A stretch of DNA of 64,000 nucleotides from Bog-793 sp963785415. GTDB lineage: Bacteria > Actinomycetota > Acidimicrobiia > Acidimicrobiales > Bog-793. The notes below the pieces were generated by a model that saw nothing but the letters and a program-made list of their open reading frames with translations, did no database searches and was not told the DNA's origin. A program made the position numbers and the translations under genes. Shown here piece after piece: positions 8,408-17,203 of this stretch (position 1 is the first letter of the stretch; each line of letters begins with the position of its first letter). Location of the stretch: the NCBI GenBank assembly GCA_963785415.1, contig CAWAVB010000001.1, positions 1,178,001-1,242,000 of the forward strand, written 5' to 3'.

Positions 8408-9052
8408 CTACGAATGACCGAGTTCCGCCATGGCCGCACGGACGCGGAACGTTGCCGGGGGCAGCTCGCCATCGGCGCGCGCTTTCGCCAGCAGATCGCC
8501 CCACCAGGCGAGATCGTCGAGCATGACCGTCATGGCCACCTCGGACATCGGGTCGATCGGCGCGTGCTGGTCGTCAAATGCCGTCGCGACCCTTGCGATG
8601 AGGACGGTGTCACGCAAAGGAACCATCTCGGACTCGATCGCGACGTCCATCAGGTGCTCGACGGCCCGCACCCCTGCGGCGATCCCGATGCTGTAGCCGA
8701 CGACGGCGAGCGGCTTGTTGCGCAGGGCGAAGCTCACGAACACGCTGTCGAGGGCGTTCTTCAAGGTTCCGGGAATCGAATGCAGGTACTCCGGGGTGAC
8801 GACGAGCAACGCGTCGGCCTCCCTCATCTTCTGGTTCCACCGCCGCACGATGGGGTCGGAGTAGGTCGGGTCGTTGATATCGCCGATGCTGCCGGCGTGC
8901 TCCTGGAACGGGGGCAGGGGCCAGTCCCGCAGGTCGATTACCTCAACGTCGAACGCCCCGTGGGACCGTGCCCGGGCGAGGACCCAGGGCAGGACCAGGT
9001 CAGCCGAGCGGCCGGGCCGGGTACTGCCAACGAGGATCTTCAGGTTCAGCAT
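8408..9052 (-). CDS. NADPH-dependent FMN reductase family flavoprotein
   Basis: This is a flavodoxin-like NAD(P)H:FMN or quinone reductase. The N-terminal LVGSTRPGR is the phosphate loop for FMN, VVTPEYLHSIPGTLKNALD is the second flavin-binding loop, and a conserved helix follows. I chose ATG 9052 because TGGAG lies 6 nt upstream; the frame stays open to an earlier ATG at 9100 that would add 16 residues. It is divergent from a MarR-type regulator. The shared 79-nt spacer contains two operators, so expression is probably repressed by that regulator and relieved by a small molecule, quinone or oxidant. Confidence 0.88.
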   Translation of the reverse strand: MLNLKILVGSTRPGRSADLVLPWVLARARSHGAFDVEVIDLRDWPLPPFQEHAGSIGDINDPTYSDPIVRRWNQKMREADALLVVTPEYLHSIPGTLKNALDSVFVSFALRNKPLAVVGYSIGIAAGVRAVEHLMDVAIESEMVPLRDTVLIARVATAFDDQHAPIDPMSEVAMTVMLDDLAWWGDLLAKARADGELPPATFRVRAAMAELGHS

Positions 9053-9087
9053 GTGCACTCCATCGCATTTGTTATCGTGCTCGATTG

Positions 9088-9128
9088 TTGATACTGTCAA
9101 ATATACAGCATATACTTGATGATGTCAA
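9088..9128. promoter_or_regulatory. Divergent promoters with two mirrored 13-bp operators
   Basis: Two copies of the inverted repeat TTGAY-N3-RTCAA occur, TTGATACTGTCAA (9088-9100) and TTGATGATGTCAA (9116-9128), with centres 28 nt apart. Each covers the -35 box of one promoter. For marR: TTGATA (9088-9093), 17-nt spacer, TATACT (9111-9116). For the reductase gene on the minus strand: TTGACA (9123-9128), 17-nt spacer, TATATT (9100-9105). I infer that a MarR dimer on each repeat shuts both promoters. The repeats and hexamers are seen directly; the binding protein is inference from adjacency. Confidence 0.7.
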
Positions 9129-9131
9129 GAG

Positions 9132-9608
9132 ATGACCGGGACGGGTGTGACGACTGACCGAACGGCGGATAAGAGAGACGACGGCCTCGTCGACGGGCTC
9201 CTCGGGGTGACCCAGCAGGTGGCAAACGTCGTCGCGGCAGTCGCCGCGCGTCACGACCTCACGCCGCAGCAGGTTCGGCTGCTGCGAACGCTCGACGGGC
9301 CGATCTCGATGCGCGCCTGCGCCAACGACCGGTCGTGCGACCCGTCGAACGTGACCGGTCTCGTCGACCGGGTCGAGCGCCTCGGCCTCGTCGAACGCGT
9401 GTCGGACCCGCGTGACCGACGCGTCCGAATGCTCGTGCTGACGGCGAAAGGCCGACTGGTCCGTGACCGGGTGATCCGCGACATCGCTGACGGAGTCGAA
9501 CAGACCCTCGGGTTGACCGCCCAGAACAGATCGACGGTGGCCCGATTGCTTGAGACGATGAACCCTTCAGAGCGTCGCTGGGTCGGCGACTCAAGATCGA
9601 CCTGTTGA
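9132..9608 (+). CDS. MarR family transcriptional regulator
   Basis: This is a winged-helix dimer that usually represses its own gene and a divergent neighbour until a ligand or oxidant binds. The DNA-binding core runs from LTPQQVRLLRTLD through a recognition helix (CDPSNVTGLVDRVERLGLVER) to the wing SDPRDRRVRMLVLTAKG. The predicted transcript starts about 9 nt before ATG 9132, so this mRNA may be nearly leaderless. GTG at 9147 is an alternative start. Its natural targets are the two inverted repeats in the spacer shared with the FMN reductase gene. The C-terminus contains a Cys in its last residue but no obvious redox pair. Confidence 0.9.
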   Translation: MTGTGVTTDRTADKRDDGLVDGLLGVTQQVANVVAAVAARHDLTPQQVRLLRTLDGPISMRACANDRSCDPSNVTGLVDRVERLGLVERVSDPRDRRVRMLVLTAKGRLVRDRVIRDIADGVEQTLGLTAQNRSTVARLLETMNPSERRWVGDSRSTC

Positions 9609-9766
9609 AAAGGGTCCTCGCGGGAGCGTCTTGCGAGCGTCGACGACTCGCGATTCTGAGTGCCGCCCGGTAGCTGCCGTGATCCTTCAACCAAACCTTC
9701 CCTTTTCGGCTCGCGGCCTGCAACTCGTGAACCGGTAGGGAGGGAAGGCGTGAACAACCCCTTGCG

Positions 9767-9840
9767 TGGGGACGGAGGGTCTCGAACCCTCACTGTGAAC
9801 GTTTTAAGCGCTCTGCCTCTGCCAGTTGGGCTACGTCCCC
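9767..9840 (-). tRNA. tRNA with UAA anticodon (Leu by codon) but a short class I variable loop
   Basis: The minus strand folds into a full cloverleaf. The acceptor stem GGGGACG/CGTCCCC has 7 pairs. The D stem GCC/GGC has 3 pairs plus a C-A mismatch, and its loop contains GG. The anticodon stem GAGCG/CGTTC closes loop CTTAAAA. The variable loop ACAGT is 5 nt. The T arm is GAGGG-TTCGAGA-CCCTC and the discriminator is A. CCA is not encoded. The anticodon UAA reads the rare Leu codon UUA, yet normal bacterial tRNA-Leu has a long variable arm. The first 10 nt overlap the 3' end of the esterase gene, whose TAG stop lies inside the tRNA. Confidence 0.85.
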
Positions 9841-11453
9841 GCGTGCTCTCCGTTCTCGGGCGCGACGAGCGCGACGCCGCGGCGCCGGGCTCCTTCGATC
9901 GGGCCGCCGACACCGTAGCGGCCGAGCCGCCGCTCCCAGAACTGGCGCTCGCTCTCGTAGGGCGCGTCGGCGGCCTCCGTGCGGGGACCGAACCGCATCG
10001 TCGCGCGCCGCGTGGTTTCGTACCGGGGCCAGCTCCCGACGAGCTCGTTCGACGGGTCGCCCGCGGCGGCGAACGCCACCCACGACGCCTGCACCTCCTC
10101 TGAGAGGTGGAAGGCGTCCTCCCCGGTGCCCGCGAACAGCCCGACGACCGGTTCGTGGACCGTGCCGAACACGAAGGGCAGCTCGATGCCGTGGCAGGCG
10201 CCAAGCGCGCCGCCGGCGAAAGGTGACGGCCAGTCGAACAGGTAGGCGTAGGCCGCCGGCGTGCGGGACCGGTGGGCGTCCGCGAGGCGGAGCTGGGGGA
10301 CCCGGAAGATCCAGTCGGTGACGATCGCGTCGAGCAGGTCCCGCGCCGTCACCGGCTCGCCACGCCCCGCGCGGGTCGCCCGGTACTCGGCGATGGCGTC
10401 GCCGGCGATCGACCCGTCAGCGATCCCCGCGCCCTGCACGTACCGTCCGACGACCCCCTCGAGATCGTCGTCGGTGAGCGTCCTCCCTGCGAGGATCGCG
10501 ACCGAGAAGATCTTGAACTCGTCACGGTTCGACCCGACGAGCAGGTCGACCCCCTCCGCGGAACCTGCCGCGATGGCGTCCTCGGGGTGGAACGGCAGCA
10601 CGCCCCCGTCGACCACCGGCTGGAACGGGACCCCGACCCCGTGGTCGACCTCGGCGTTGATCGCGTCCTGAGCATCGACGAGCTCACCGACCGGGACGGC
10701 GAGCAAGGCGTCCCGGCTCAGCTCGGCAATCCCGAGCATGCCTGCGATCCGTTCGGCGATGCGCGCCGCGGGCGGTGGCTCGACCGCGAGCGCCGCGCCG
10801 CTCTCGGCGATGGCGCGCCGGAACAGTCCCCGCGCCGACGGCGCAGCGAGCAGGTCGCAGATCGACATCGCCCCGGCCGACTCGCCGAACACGGTGACGT
10901 TCGAAGGGTCGCCCCCGAAGGCCCGGATGTTGTCCCTCACCCAGCCCAGAGCGGCGACCTGGTCGAGAAGACCCCAGTTGCCGAGCCCGCCACTCTCCTC
11001 GTCGGCGAGCGCCGGGTGGGCGAGAAAGCCGAGCGCGCCGAGCCGGTAGTTGAAGGTGACGACGACGACGCCGCGGGCCGCGAGCCGGTCGCCCCGGTAC
11101 ATGACTCCCGAACCGCTCCCGTTGCAGAAGGCCCCGCCGTGGACGAACACCATGACCGGAAGCGGTTCGCGCGCTTCCTCCGGGGCCCACACGTTGCACA
11201 CGAGGCAGTCCTCGCTCTGGTCGAGCGGATCGCCGGGGAAGTAGCTGCCGAGCCCCGACGCCGGCTGCGGCGCGATCGGACCGAACGTCGAGGCGTCGCG
11301 CACGCCCTTCCACCCCGGCGCCGGCTGCGGCGCCCGGTAACGGAGGCGCCCGACCGGCGCCGCCGCGTACGGAATGCCCCGATAGGAGCGGACGCCGTCG
11401 GCCTCGGTCCCGCGCACGTCCCCTGAGCGGGTGGAAACGACTCCTGCCGACAC
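9831..11453 (-). CDS. Type B carboxylesterase
   Basis: This alpha/beta hydrolase of the carboxylesterase/para-nitrobenzyl-esterase family hydrolyses carboxylic esters. The triad is visible: S192 in FGESAGAMS, E312 in SNRDEF and H421 in ACHGIELPF. The oxyanion hole is in FVHGGAFCNG and the disulfide-loop-like SEDCLVCNVW segment is present. The length (540 aa) is standard. There is no clear signal peptide, so it is probably cytoplasmic. Its TAG stop is formed by the first bases of the downstream tRNA gene, so the two share 10 nt. The natural substrate cannot be told from sequence. Confidence 0.9.
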   Translation of the reverse strand: MSAGVVSTRSGDVRGTEADGVRSYRGIPYAAAPVGRLRYRAPQPAPGWKGVRDASTFGPIAPQPASGLGSYFPGDPLDQSEDCLVCNVWAPEEAREPLPVMVFVHGGAFCNGSGSGVMYRGDRLAARGVVVVTFNYRLGALGFLAHPALADEESGGLGNWGLLDQVAALGWVRDNIRAFGGDPSNVTVFGESAGAMSICDLLAAPSARGLFRRAIAESGAALAVEPPPAARIAERIAGMLGIAELSRDALLAVPVGELVDAQDAINAEVDHGVGVPFQPVVDGGVLPFHPEDAIAAGSAEGVDLLVGSNRDEFKIFSVAILAGRTLTDDDLEGVVGRYVQGAGIADGSIAGDAIAEYRATRAGRGEPVTARDLLDAIVTDWIFRVPQLRLADAHRSRTPAAYAYLFDWPSPFAGGALGACHGIELPFVFGTVHEPVVGLFAGTGEDAFHLSEEVQASWVAFAAAGDPSNELVGSWPRYETTRRATMRFGPRTEAADAPYESERQFWERRLGRYGVGGPIEGARRRGVALVAPENGEHAGT

Positions 11454-11579
11454 CTCGACCCTCCCGTCCGTGCACGTGCGACTCGCGGAGCTCGACGCTA
11501 CCGGACCCGACGGGGCCTCTCACCTGGTAGTTCGCCGAGAAGCTTTGACTTTTCCACGGAGTGTGGCCAAAGTTAACGA

Positions 11580-12812
11580 GTGTTATCGGTGAGGTTGAGG
11601 GGGTTGATCGCGCCGTTCGCCGGCGCGGTCGTCCTCGTGGGTCTTTGCGCCTCCCCGGCGGCCGCGACGGCCGGCGCCCCGGGGGGGCCGACGAACGCCG
11701 AGATCCAGGCGGCGCGCACGAAAGCGAGCGAGCTCGCCCAGCTGATCAGCACCGACAACGAGAACGAACAGATCGCCGCCGAGCACTTCGACCAGGCGAA
11801 CATCATGGTCGGGCTTGACCTGAAACGGGTGGCAAACCTGCGGGCCCGGATCCGGCGGGAGAACCGCGCAATCGTCGCCGGCCGGCGAAGGGTCCAGGCG
11901 GCGGCCATCCAGACCTACGTCGACGGTGACATCACGTCGGCACAGTTCTCGGGCCTGCTCGCATCCTCGCTCACCGATGCGGAGTCGCTCACGACCTACG
12001 CCGAGGTGGCGACGACCTCGCTCCACTCCGCCGTCGTCCGGCTCGGCGAGGAGCGGGCGCGCCTCGTGGCGAGCGAAGCCGCCGCTCGCACCGCGGCCGC
12101 CGACGCCCACGCCGCGGCGCTGAGCGCCACGGCGGCCCGCGACGAGGCGTCCGCGGCCCAGCAGTCGACCGCATCGGCGCTCAGCGCGGTCCGGGGCCGG
12201 TTGGCCACGTTGATCGAGCAGCGCGCCCTCGCCATCGCCGAGGCGAAGGCCGCGGCGGCGCGGGCGGCCAAGTCGGCGGCGGCGCGCAACGAAGACGCGG
12301 AGAGCGCCGTCGAGAACTTCAACCTGGCGAATGATCTCGGCGGGAGCGACCCTGCGGTGGCCGAGGCGGAGGCGGCCCAGGCAGCGTACGCGAGCGAGGT
12401 CGGCCACCCGGCGCTCGTCCCGGCGGGGTCGACCGTGGCGGGCGACCTCGCGGTCCACACCGCGGAGAGCTACCTCGGCGTCCCCTACGTCTGGGGCGGC
12501 GCGGGGCCGACGGGATTCGACTGCTCCGGGCTCACGATGGTGGCGTGGGCGGCGGCGGGCGTCGCCCTGACCCACAGCGCGTGGTACCAGTACCGGGAGA
12601 CCCAGCACGTCGCCCTGTCCGACATCGAGCCGGGTGACCTGCTCTTTTACTCGTTCCCCGACGACGGCCCCGACCCGGTCACCCATGTCGCGATGTACGT
12701 CGGGTCCGGCCCGTACGGGGCCGAGACGATCATCCAGGCGCCCGAGACGGGCGAGACCGTCTCGTACTCGCCGATGTACTACTTCGGCTTCGTCGGGGCC
12801 GGTCAGCCCTGA
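11580..12812 (+). CDS. Secreted NlpC/P60 peptidoglycan endopeptidase with coiled-coil stalk
   Basis: A hydrophobic signal sequence (residues about 8-30, ending ASPAAATA) is followed by a long Ala/Glu/Arg-rich coiled coil (about 40-250) and a C-terminal NlpC/P60 domain. The catalytic Cys is C315 in GFDCSGLTM and the His is H369 in THVAMYVG. Such proteins cut the D-Glu to diamino acid bond in stem peptides during cell separation, and the coiled coil usually holds the enzyme inactive or recruits partners. A TTGACT -35 at 11545 with a CAAAGT -10 17 nt later may drive it. The GTG at 11589 is an alternative start. The architecture parallels the Rpf-like protein at 19.2 kb. Confidence 0.87.
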   Translation: MLSVRLRGLIAPFAGAVVLVGLCASPAAATAGAPGGPTNAEIQAARTKASELAQLISTDNENEQIAAEHFDQANIMVGLDLKRVANLRARIRRENRAIVAGRRRVQAAAIQTYVDGDITSAQFSGLLASSLTDAESLTTYAEVATTSLHSAVVRLGEERARLVASEAAARTAAADAHAAALSATAARDEASAAQQSTASALSAVRGRLATLIEQRALAIAEAKAAAARAAKSAAARNEDAESAVENFNLANDLGGSDPAVAEAEAAQAAYASEVGHPALVPAGSTVAGDLAVHTAESYLGVPYVWGGAGPTGFDCSGLTMVAWAAAGVALTHSAWYQYRETQHVALSDIEPGDLLFYSFPDDGPDPVTHVAMYVGSGPYGAETIIQAPETGETVSYSPMYYFGFVGAGQP

Positions 12813-12823
12813 CCGACGGCGGC

Positions 12824-13450
12824 TCAGGCCCCAGCCGGCCTCAGCCAGTCGGCCTCGTAGGTCTCGCGCCGTTCGGCCCAGTCCTCCGCGGTGATGGCGT
12901 ACCGGACGTGGTCCTCCCACACGCCGTCGATCTCGAGGTAGCGCCGGGCGAGACCCTCCTCGACGAGCCCGAGCTTCTCGACCACGCGTCGGCTCGGCAG
13001 ATTGCGCGGGATGATCGCCACCTGGACGCGGTGGAGCTCGAGCTCGTCGAAGGCGAACGCGAACACGGCAACGCAGGACTCCGGCACGTAACCTCGACCG
13101 GCGTGCGCCTCGTCGATCCAGTAACCGAGGTACGCGCTCTGGGAGGCGCCCCGCTGGATCGACGAGAGGTTGATCTCGCCGACGAACGTCCTGTCGACGA
13201 AGATCCCGAAGCTGTACGCCGTGCCGAGCTGTCGGTCGCGGTCGCGCATCGCGCAGCGCGCCGCGAACGAGGAACGGTCCTCCGCGGGGTACTGACCGCC
13301 GGTCCGGCGCGGCTCCCAGTGGATGAGCCATTCGCGGTCCCGGGTCCGCACCTCGATCCAGTCGCGGTAGTCCCCGGCCCGCAACGGGCGCAGCAACACT
13401 CGACGACCGCGAAGCTCCTGACCGAGCGAGCGCGGGCTCAGCGTGACCAC
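12824..13450 (-). CDS. RimJ/RimL-type GNAT N-acetyltransferase
   Basis: This is a single GNAT domain of about 200 residues. The N-terminal LRGRRVLLRPL strand, the FVGEINLSSI strand, YLGYWIDEAHAGRGYVPES (acetyl-CoA pyrophosphate loop) and NLPSRRVVEKLGLVEEG match the RimJ/RimL group, which acetylates the alpha-amino group of ribosomal proteins and other substrates. The length is normal. It is convergent with the NlpC/P60 gene after a 10-nt gap. The substrate is not predictable; paralogues of this group include antibiotic and dipeptide acetyltransferases. Confidence 0.88.
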   Translation of the reverse strand: MVTLSPRSLGQELRGRRVLLRPLRAGDYRDWIEVRTRDREWLIHWEPRRTGGQYPAEDRSSFAARCAMRDRDRQLGTAYSFGIFVDRTFVGEINLSSIQRGASQSAYLGYWIDEAHAGRGYVPESCVAVFAFAFDELELHRVQVAIIPRNLPSRRVVEKLGLVEEGLARRYLEIDGVWEDHVRYAITAEDWAERRETYEADWLRPAGA

Positions 13451-13611
13451 GACCCCGTCCGGCGCGTTGTCGGCGACGTCATGCCTGCGGGACCTGGGAG
13501 GCCATCGGTCACGATCCCATCGTGCCAGATCCCCCGCCGACTCTCACCACCTACACTCGGCCGACACCGGAACGTCGCGATCACCAAGACGACGGGACCG
13601 GTCCAAGCGCG

Positions 13612-15561
13612 ATGACCATTCAGCAGAACTTTCCGGACCGCGAGGACGAACTTGCCCGTCTCGTCGCCGCGCTCGAGCGGACGGCGCGCGAGCTCGACGC
13701 CCGAGCCGCGCCGTCGGCGACGCGGACCTTCGACTTCTGGCACGGAGGCGACCGGGAGGACCCGGATGCTGGCGGGGTCCCCGCAGGGTCCGCCGGTGGC
13801 TATCCCCCCGACGCCTCCGAGGACCGACGCGCCTACCTCCGTTGGCTCGATCTGCACGGCGAGCCGTCCGGGGTCGGCTCACCGGGCGCCGATTCCCGCC
13901 GCACGCCGGTGACGAGGCGACCGCGACGTGGCACGCCGCAGTTCACCGTCCTCGTCGCCGCGGCCGGCACGCCCACCGAGTTCTTGGAGCGCTGTGTCGG
14001 GTCGATCTTCGCCCAATCCTTCGCCAAATGGGAGCTCATCGTCGTCTGCGATCTCTCGGACGCATCGGCGGCCGACTGCGTCGGATCCCTGCGGCGCGTC
14101 GACCGGCGCGTCCGCGTCGTGCCGACGGGGGACGGTTCGGGCGTCGACGCGGTCAACGAGGCAGTCCGGGGGGCGAAAGGCGAGTTTGTTGCGTTCGTCG
14201 CGGCACGCGACGAGCTCTCCAAGGACGCCCTGGCCGACGTCGCCGCGGCGATCGCCGAGTCGCCGGACGCCGACGTGGTCTACACCGACGAGGACCGGAT
14301 CGACCCGGTCGGGGAACGTTTCGCGCCGATCCTCAAGCCCGCCTGGTCACCGGATTACCTTCTCGACTGCGACTACGTCGGCCGGCTCGTGGTGATCCGC
14401 CGTGCCCTGTTCGTGGACCTCGGCGGCCTGCGGCCGGGTTTCGACTCCGCAGCCGAGTACGACCTCGTGCTGCGCGCGACCGAGCGGGCGCGTCGGATCG
14501 AACACGTGACCGGCGTCGCCTATCACCGCCGTCAAGCGGAGGCGACGGAACTCGGGGGCCCGGGAGCCGCCGACGCCACGCGCCGCGTGATCGCCGACGC
14601 GCTTGTCCGGCGCGGCTCGCCCGCCACGATCGAGGACGGGGTCATCGCGGGTCATCACAACGTCCGCCACGGCTTCGCGCGCCAGCCGCTCGTCAGCATC
14701 ATCATCCCGTTCCGCGACGAACCCGCGCTCACCGCGAAATGCGTGACGTCGATCCGGGCCCGTCCGGGCTACGAACATCTCGAGATCGTGCTCGTCGACA
14801 ACGAGAGCGAGCTCCCCGAGTCGAGGGCCCTCGTCGAACGGCTCGTGGCCGAACCCGGGGTGCGTCTCGTCGACGCGCCCGGTCCTTTCAACTGGTCGGC
14901 GATCAACAACGCCGCGGTCCGGACGTGCGACGGCGAGCTCCTCTTGTTCATGAACAACGACATCGAGGCCCGCAAGCCGCACTGGCTCGACCCGCTCGTC
15001 GGCCACGCGTTGCGCCCGGTGGTCGGCGCGGTGGGGGCGCGCCTCGTGTACCCCGACGGGTCGCTCCAGCACGGCGGGGTCGTCTTCGGCCTCGGCGGGC
15101 TGGCGGCGCACGTGCTGCGCGGCCTGCCCGGAGACCGCCCCGGCTACGGCGCGATGGCGGTCGAGACCCGCGACTGCTCCGCGGTCACCGGCGCCTGCAT
15201 GATGGTGCGTCGTGAGGTGTTCGACTCGATCGGAGGATTCGACGAGAAGCTCTCGGTCTCGTTCAACGACGTCGACTTCTGCCTGAAGCTACGGGAGGCC
15301 GGCTACCTCGTCGTGTACACGCCGCTCACCGAGCTCGTCCACCACGAGTCACGCTCGCGGGGCCACACCGAGGACTCGCCGGCCCACCGCAGGATCCTCG
15401 ACCGCTGGGGGACGACGCTCGCCAGCGGCGACCCCTACTACAACGACCTGCTGAGCAAGTGGCGGGACTGGTGTCCGATTTCGACGGTACAGGAGGACGA
15501 ACGATGGACGAACTTTCTCACGACGACGCTCTCGACGCCGGATCCATCGTCGAGCAGCTGA
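13612..15561 (+). CDS. Tandem GT2 glycosyltransferase
   Basis: Two GT-A (family 2) domains are fused. The first (residues about 110-290) starts QFTVLVAAAG and has a DED-type metal motif in VYTDEDRID. The second (about 358-610) starts PLVSIIIPFRDE, has FMNNDIE (residue 446) as the metal site and NDVDFCLKLREAGY near its acceptor side. Such double enzymes extend cell-surface polysaccharide or decorate proteins from nucleotide sugars on the cytoplasmic side. I chose ATG 13612 because a TACACT -10-like box at 13549-13554 lies between it and an earlier GTG at 13522. The next gene starts inside its last 58 nt, so the three genes here are one operon. Confidence 0.87.
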   Translation: MTIQQNFPDREDELARLVAALERTARELDARAAPSATRTFDFWHGGDREDPDAGGVPAGSAGGYPPDASEDRRAYLRWLDLHGEPSGVGSPGADSRRTPVTRRPRRGTPQFTVLVAAAGTPTEFLERCVGSIFAQSFAKWELIVVCDLSDASAADCVGSLRRVDRRVRVVPTGDGSGVDAVNEAVRGAKGEFVAFVAARDELSKDALADVAAAIAESPDADVVYTDEDRIDPVGERFAPILKPAWSPDYLLDCDYVGRLVVIRRALFVDLGGLRPGFDSAAEYDLVLRATERARRIEHVTGVAYHRRQAEATELGGPGAADATRRVIADALVRRGSPATIEDGVIAGHHNVRHGFARQPLVSIIIPFRDEPALTAKCVTSIRARPGYEHLEIVLVDNESELPESRALVERLVAEPGVRLVDAPGPFNWSAINNAAVRTCDGELLLFMNNDIEARKPHWLDPLVGHALRPVVGAVGARLVYPDGSLQHGGVVFGLGGLAAHVLRGLPGDRPGYGAMAVETRDCSAVTGACMMVRREVFDSIGGFDEKLSVSFNDVDFCLKLREAGYLVVYTPLTELVHHESRSRGHTEDSPAHRRILDRWGTTLASGDPYYNDLLSKWRDWCPISTVQEDERWTNFLTTTLSTPDPSSSS

Positions 15562-15980
15562 GGTCGCTCGTCGCCGAGGGCCGGAGCGAGTACCCGCGCA
15601 CCTGGATGCCGCGGGCGACCTACGAGGATCTCGTCGTCGACGACGGGCGCAAGCCGATCCACCTCATCGAGAGCCTCCACTACCTCCACCGCCACTGGGA
15701 CATGGCGAACTCGCGGATCTGCAAGGGGATCGGCTGGGGGCCGAAGGCCCTCGTCCAGCGCTTGCTCAGCCGGATCGTCAACGGCGCGATGAGCCACTAC
15801 TACGCCGAGGAGCAGGCGTTCCGCTCGAATGTCGCCCGGGCGATCGACGCCATCGCCTACCGCGTCGACAACATCAACTACGCCGACCAGCGGGCGCTGC
15901 TCGGAGCCGTCCGCGAAGACCTCATCGACCTCGCCCGCCACGTCGAGCACCAGCTCGACGTCGGCGGCGTCGACCGCTGA
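15504..15980 (+). CDS. Hypothetical protein of a glycosyltransferase operon
   Basis: ATG 15504 is preceded by GGAGGA at good spacing and overlaps the end of the GT2 gene by 58 nt. The 158-aa product is helical and has no membrane segment. Its centre reads HRHWDMANSRICKG, followed by a basic stretch and then SHYYAEEQAFRSNVARAIDAI. That pattern resembles helical segments found beside glycosyltransferases and methyltransferases in actinobacterial polysaccharide clusters; I know no function for it. It may be an accessory subunit that positions one of the flanking transferases. Confidence 0.72.
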   Translation: MDELSHDDALDAGSIVEQLRSLVAEGRSEYPRTWMPRATYEDLVVDDGRKPIHLIESLHYLHRHWDMANSRICKGIGWGPKALVQRLLSRIVNGAMSHYYAEEQAFRSNVARAIDAIAYRVDNINYADQRALLGAVREDLIDLARHVEHQLDVGGVDR

Positions 15981-16005
15981 GCCGGAGACGGTCGCCACCC
16001 CGGCC

Positions 16006-17190
16006 ATGACGGCGCCCCGGATCCGACCCGTCGCCGCGATCGTCACCCGCTTCTGGGGCGACGCGCAGGGGGAGGCCGTCGCCGCGACGCGCCTTCTCGC
16101 CGGGGCGCTCGCCCGCCACGCCGACGTCGCGGTCGTCCAGCTCGGCGAGGCCGAGCGGCCGGTGCACAACGACAGCGTCTTCGAGGTTCACCCCGTCGCC
16201 GTCCGTGGCGCGAACCCGCGGCGCAGCGCGTTGCTGCGCGCCGCGCTCGCCGGGCGGGTCGCGAAGTCGAGCCCGCCCTCGGCCGCGGCCGAACTGCTGC
16301 GCCAGTACGCGGGAGACGCACCCGACGTCGTCGGGACCCTCGACGCGATCGCCCCGGACGCCGTCATCCTCGCCGGGTTCGATCAGCCCTGGAACCTGTC
16401 GACGCTCGGCGTCCCGGGCTCGAGCGGCCGGCCCCGCGTCGTCGCGATCCCGTTCCTCGACGCCGGACGACCGCTGCGGAGCGAGATCACCCGGCTCGTC
16501 GACCACGCCGACCGGGTCGGCATCGTCCACCCCGGCGAGCGCGCCCGGCTCGTCGCGCTCGACCCCGACCGCGAACCCGATGTCGTGCCCCTCGACCTCG
16601 CGATCGGCGTGAACCGCCACGCCTACGCGGATCCGCTCGTCGGCGTCGCCCCGTTCGGCGACTATGTGCTGCTCATCCGGTGCTTCCCCGCCGGCAGCCC
16701 GCGCCTCGCCCGATCCGTGAACGCCGAGATGCTCCCCGCGATCCTGAAGGGAATCTCCGTCGCCGAGGTCGACGGCGAGACGTGGCGGATCTGCGACGCC
16801 GACAACACCTCGGTCCTGCCGGTGAACCCGAGCGGCGTGAACTTCGCCCGGCTCGTCGCCCGGGCCCGGGCGACGGTCGACGCCCGGCCGCCGGGCCCGG
16901 TCGGCACCATCGCCATCGAGTCGATGCTCCTCGGCGTCCCCGTCGTCGTCCCCGACGACTCCGCCTCCAAGGCCCACGTCGCCGCCGCGAACGGCGGCCT
17001 GTGGTACCGGGACGTCGGCGAGTTGTTCGACGCCGTCCGGGTTCTCGTCCACAGCCCCATCGGCGCGAAGCTCGCCCAGCAGGGGCGCAGCTACGCACTG
17101 GCCAAACACGGGGACATCGACGACTTCGTCGCGCGCACGGCGACGCTCGTCCTCGGTGGCGATCGCGCGAGGACGCCAGCCCAGGTCTAG
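16006..17190 (+). CDS. Glycosyltransferase-like protein, GT-B type
   Basis: The 394-aa product has a GT-B layout. An N-terminal Rossmann half starts IVTRFWGDAQGEAVAATRLLAG, as in GT4 enzymes that open with a search for the acceptor loop. A C-terminal half holds GTIAIESMLLGVPVVVPDDS, the usual nucleotide-sugar-binding E-x7-E-like region in weakened form. The strand-loop YVLLIRCFPAGSPRLAR marks the linker between halves. ATG 16006 follows the previous stop by 25 nt. I am confident about the fold but not about donor or acceptor. It ends 13 nt before the convergent Ppx-fusion gene. Confidence 0.72.
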   Translation: MTAPRIRPVAAIVTRFWGDAQGEAVAATRLLAGALARHADVAVVQLGEAERPVHNDSVFEVHPVAVRGANPRRSALLRAALAGRVAKSSPPSAAAELLRQYAGDAPDVVGTLDAIAPDAVILAGFDQPWNLSTLGVPGSSGRPRVVAIPFLDAGRPLRSEITRLVDHADRVGIVHPGERARLVALDPDREPDVVPLDLAIGVNRHAYADPLVGVAPFGDYVLLIRCFPAGSPRLARSVNAEMLPAILKGISVAEVDGETWRICDADNTSVLPVNPSGVNFARLVARARATVDARPPGPVGTIAIESMLLGVPVVVPDDSASKAHVAAANGGLWYRDVGELFDAVRVLVHSPIGAKLAQQGRSYALAKHGDIDDFVARTATLVLGGDRARTPAQV

Positions 17191-17203
17191 GAACGCGCGC
17201 CGC

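Noticed and set aside
11454..11579. c-di-AMP (ydaO-type) riboswitch before the NlpC/P60 gene, and likewise before the Rpf gene at 19.2 kb
   Set aside because: Such elements occur before wall hydrolase genes in actinobacteria, but the conserved pseudoknot sequences are not found here and the spacers are too short.
11583..13331. 580-codon minus-strand frame opposite the NlpC/P60 gene
   Set aside because: It mirrors the codon pattern of the coding strand and has no domain. The NlpC/P60 and acetyltransferase genes explain the DNA.
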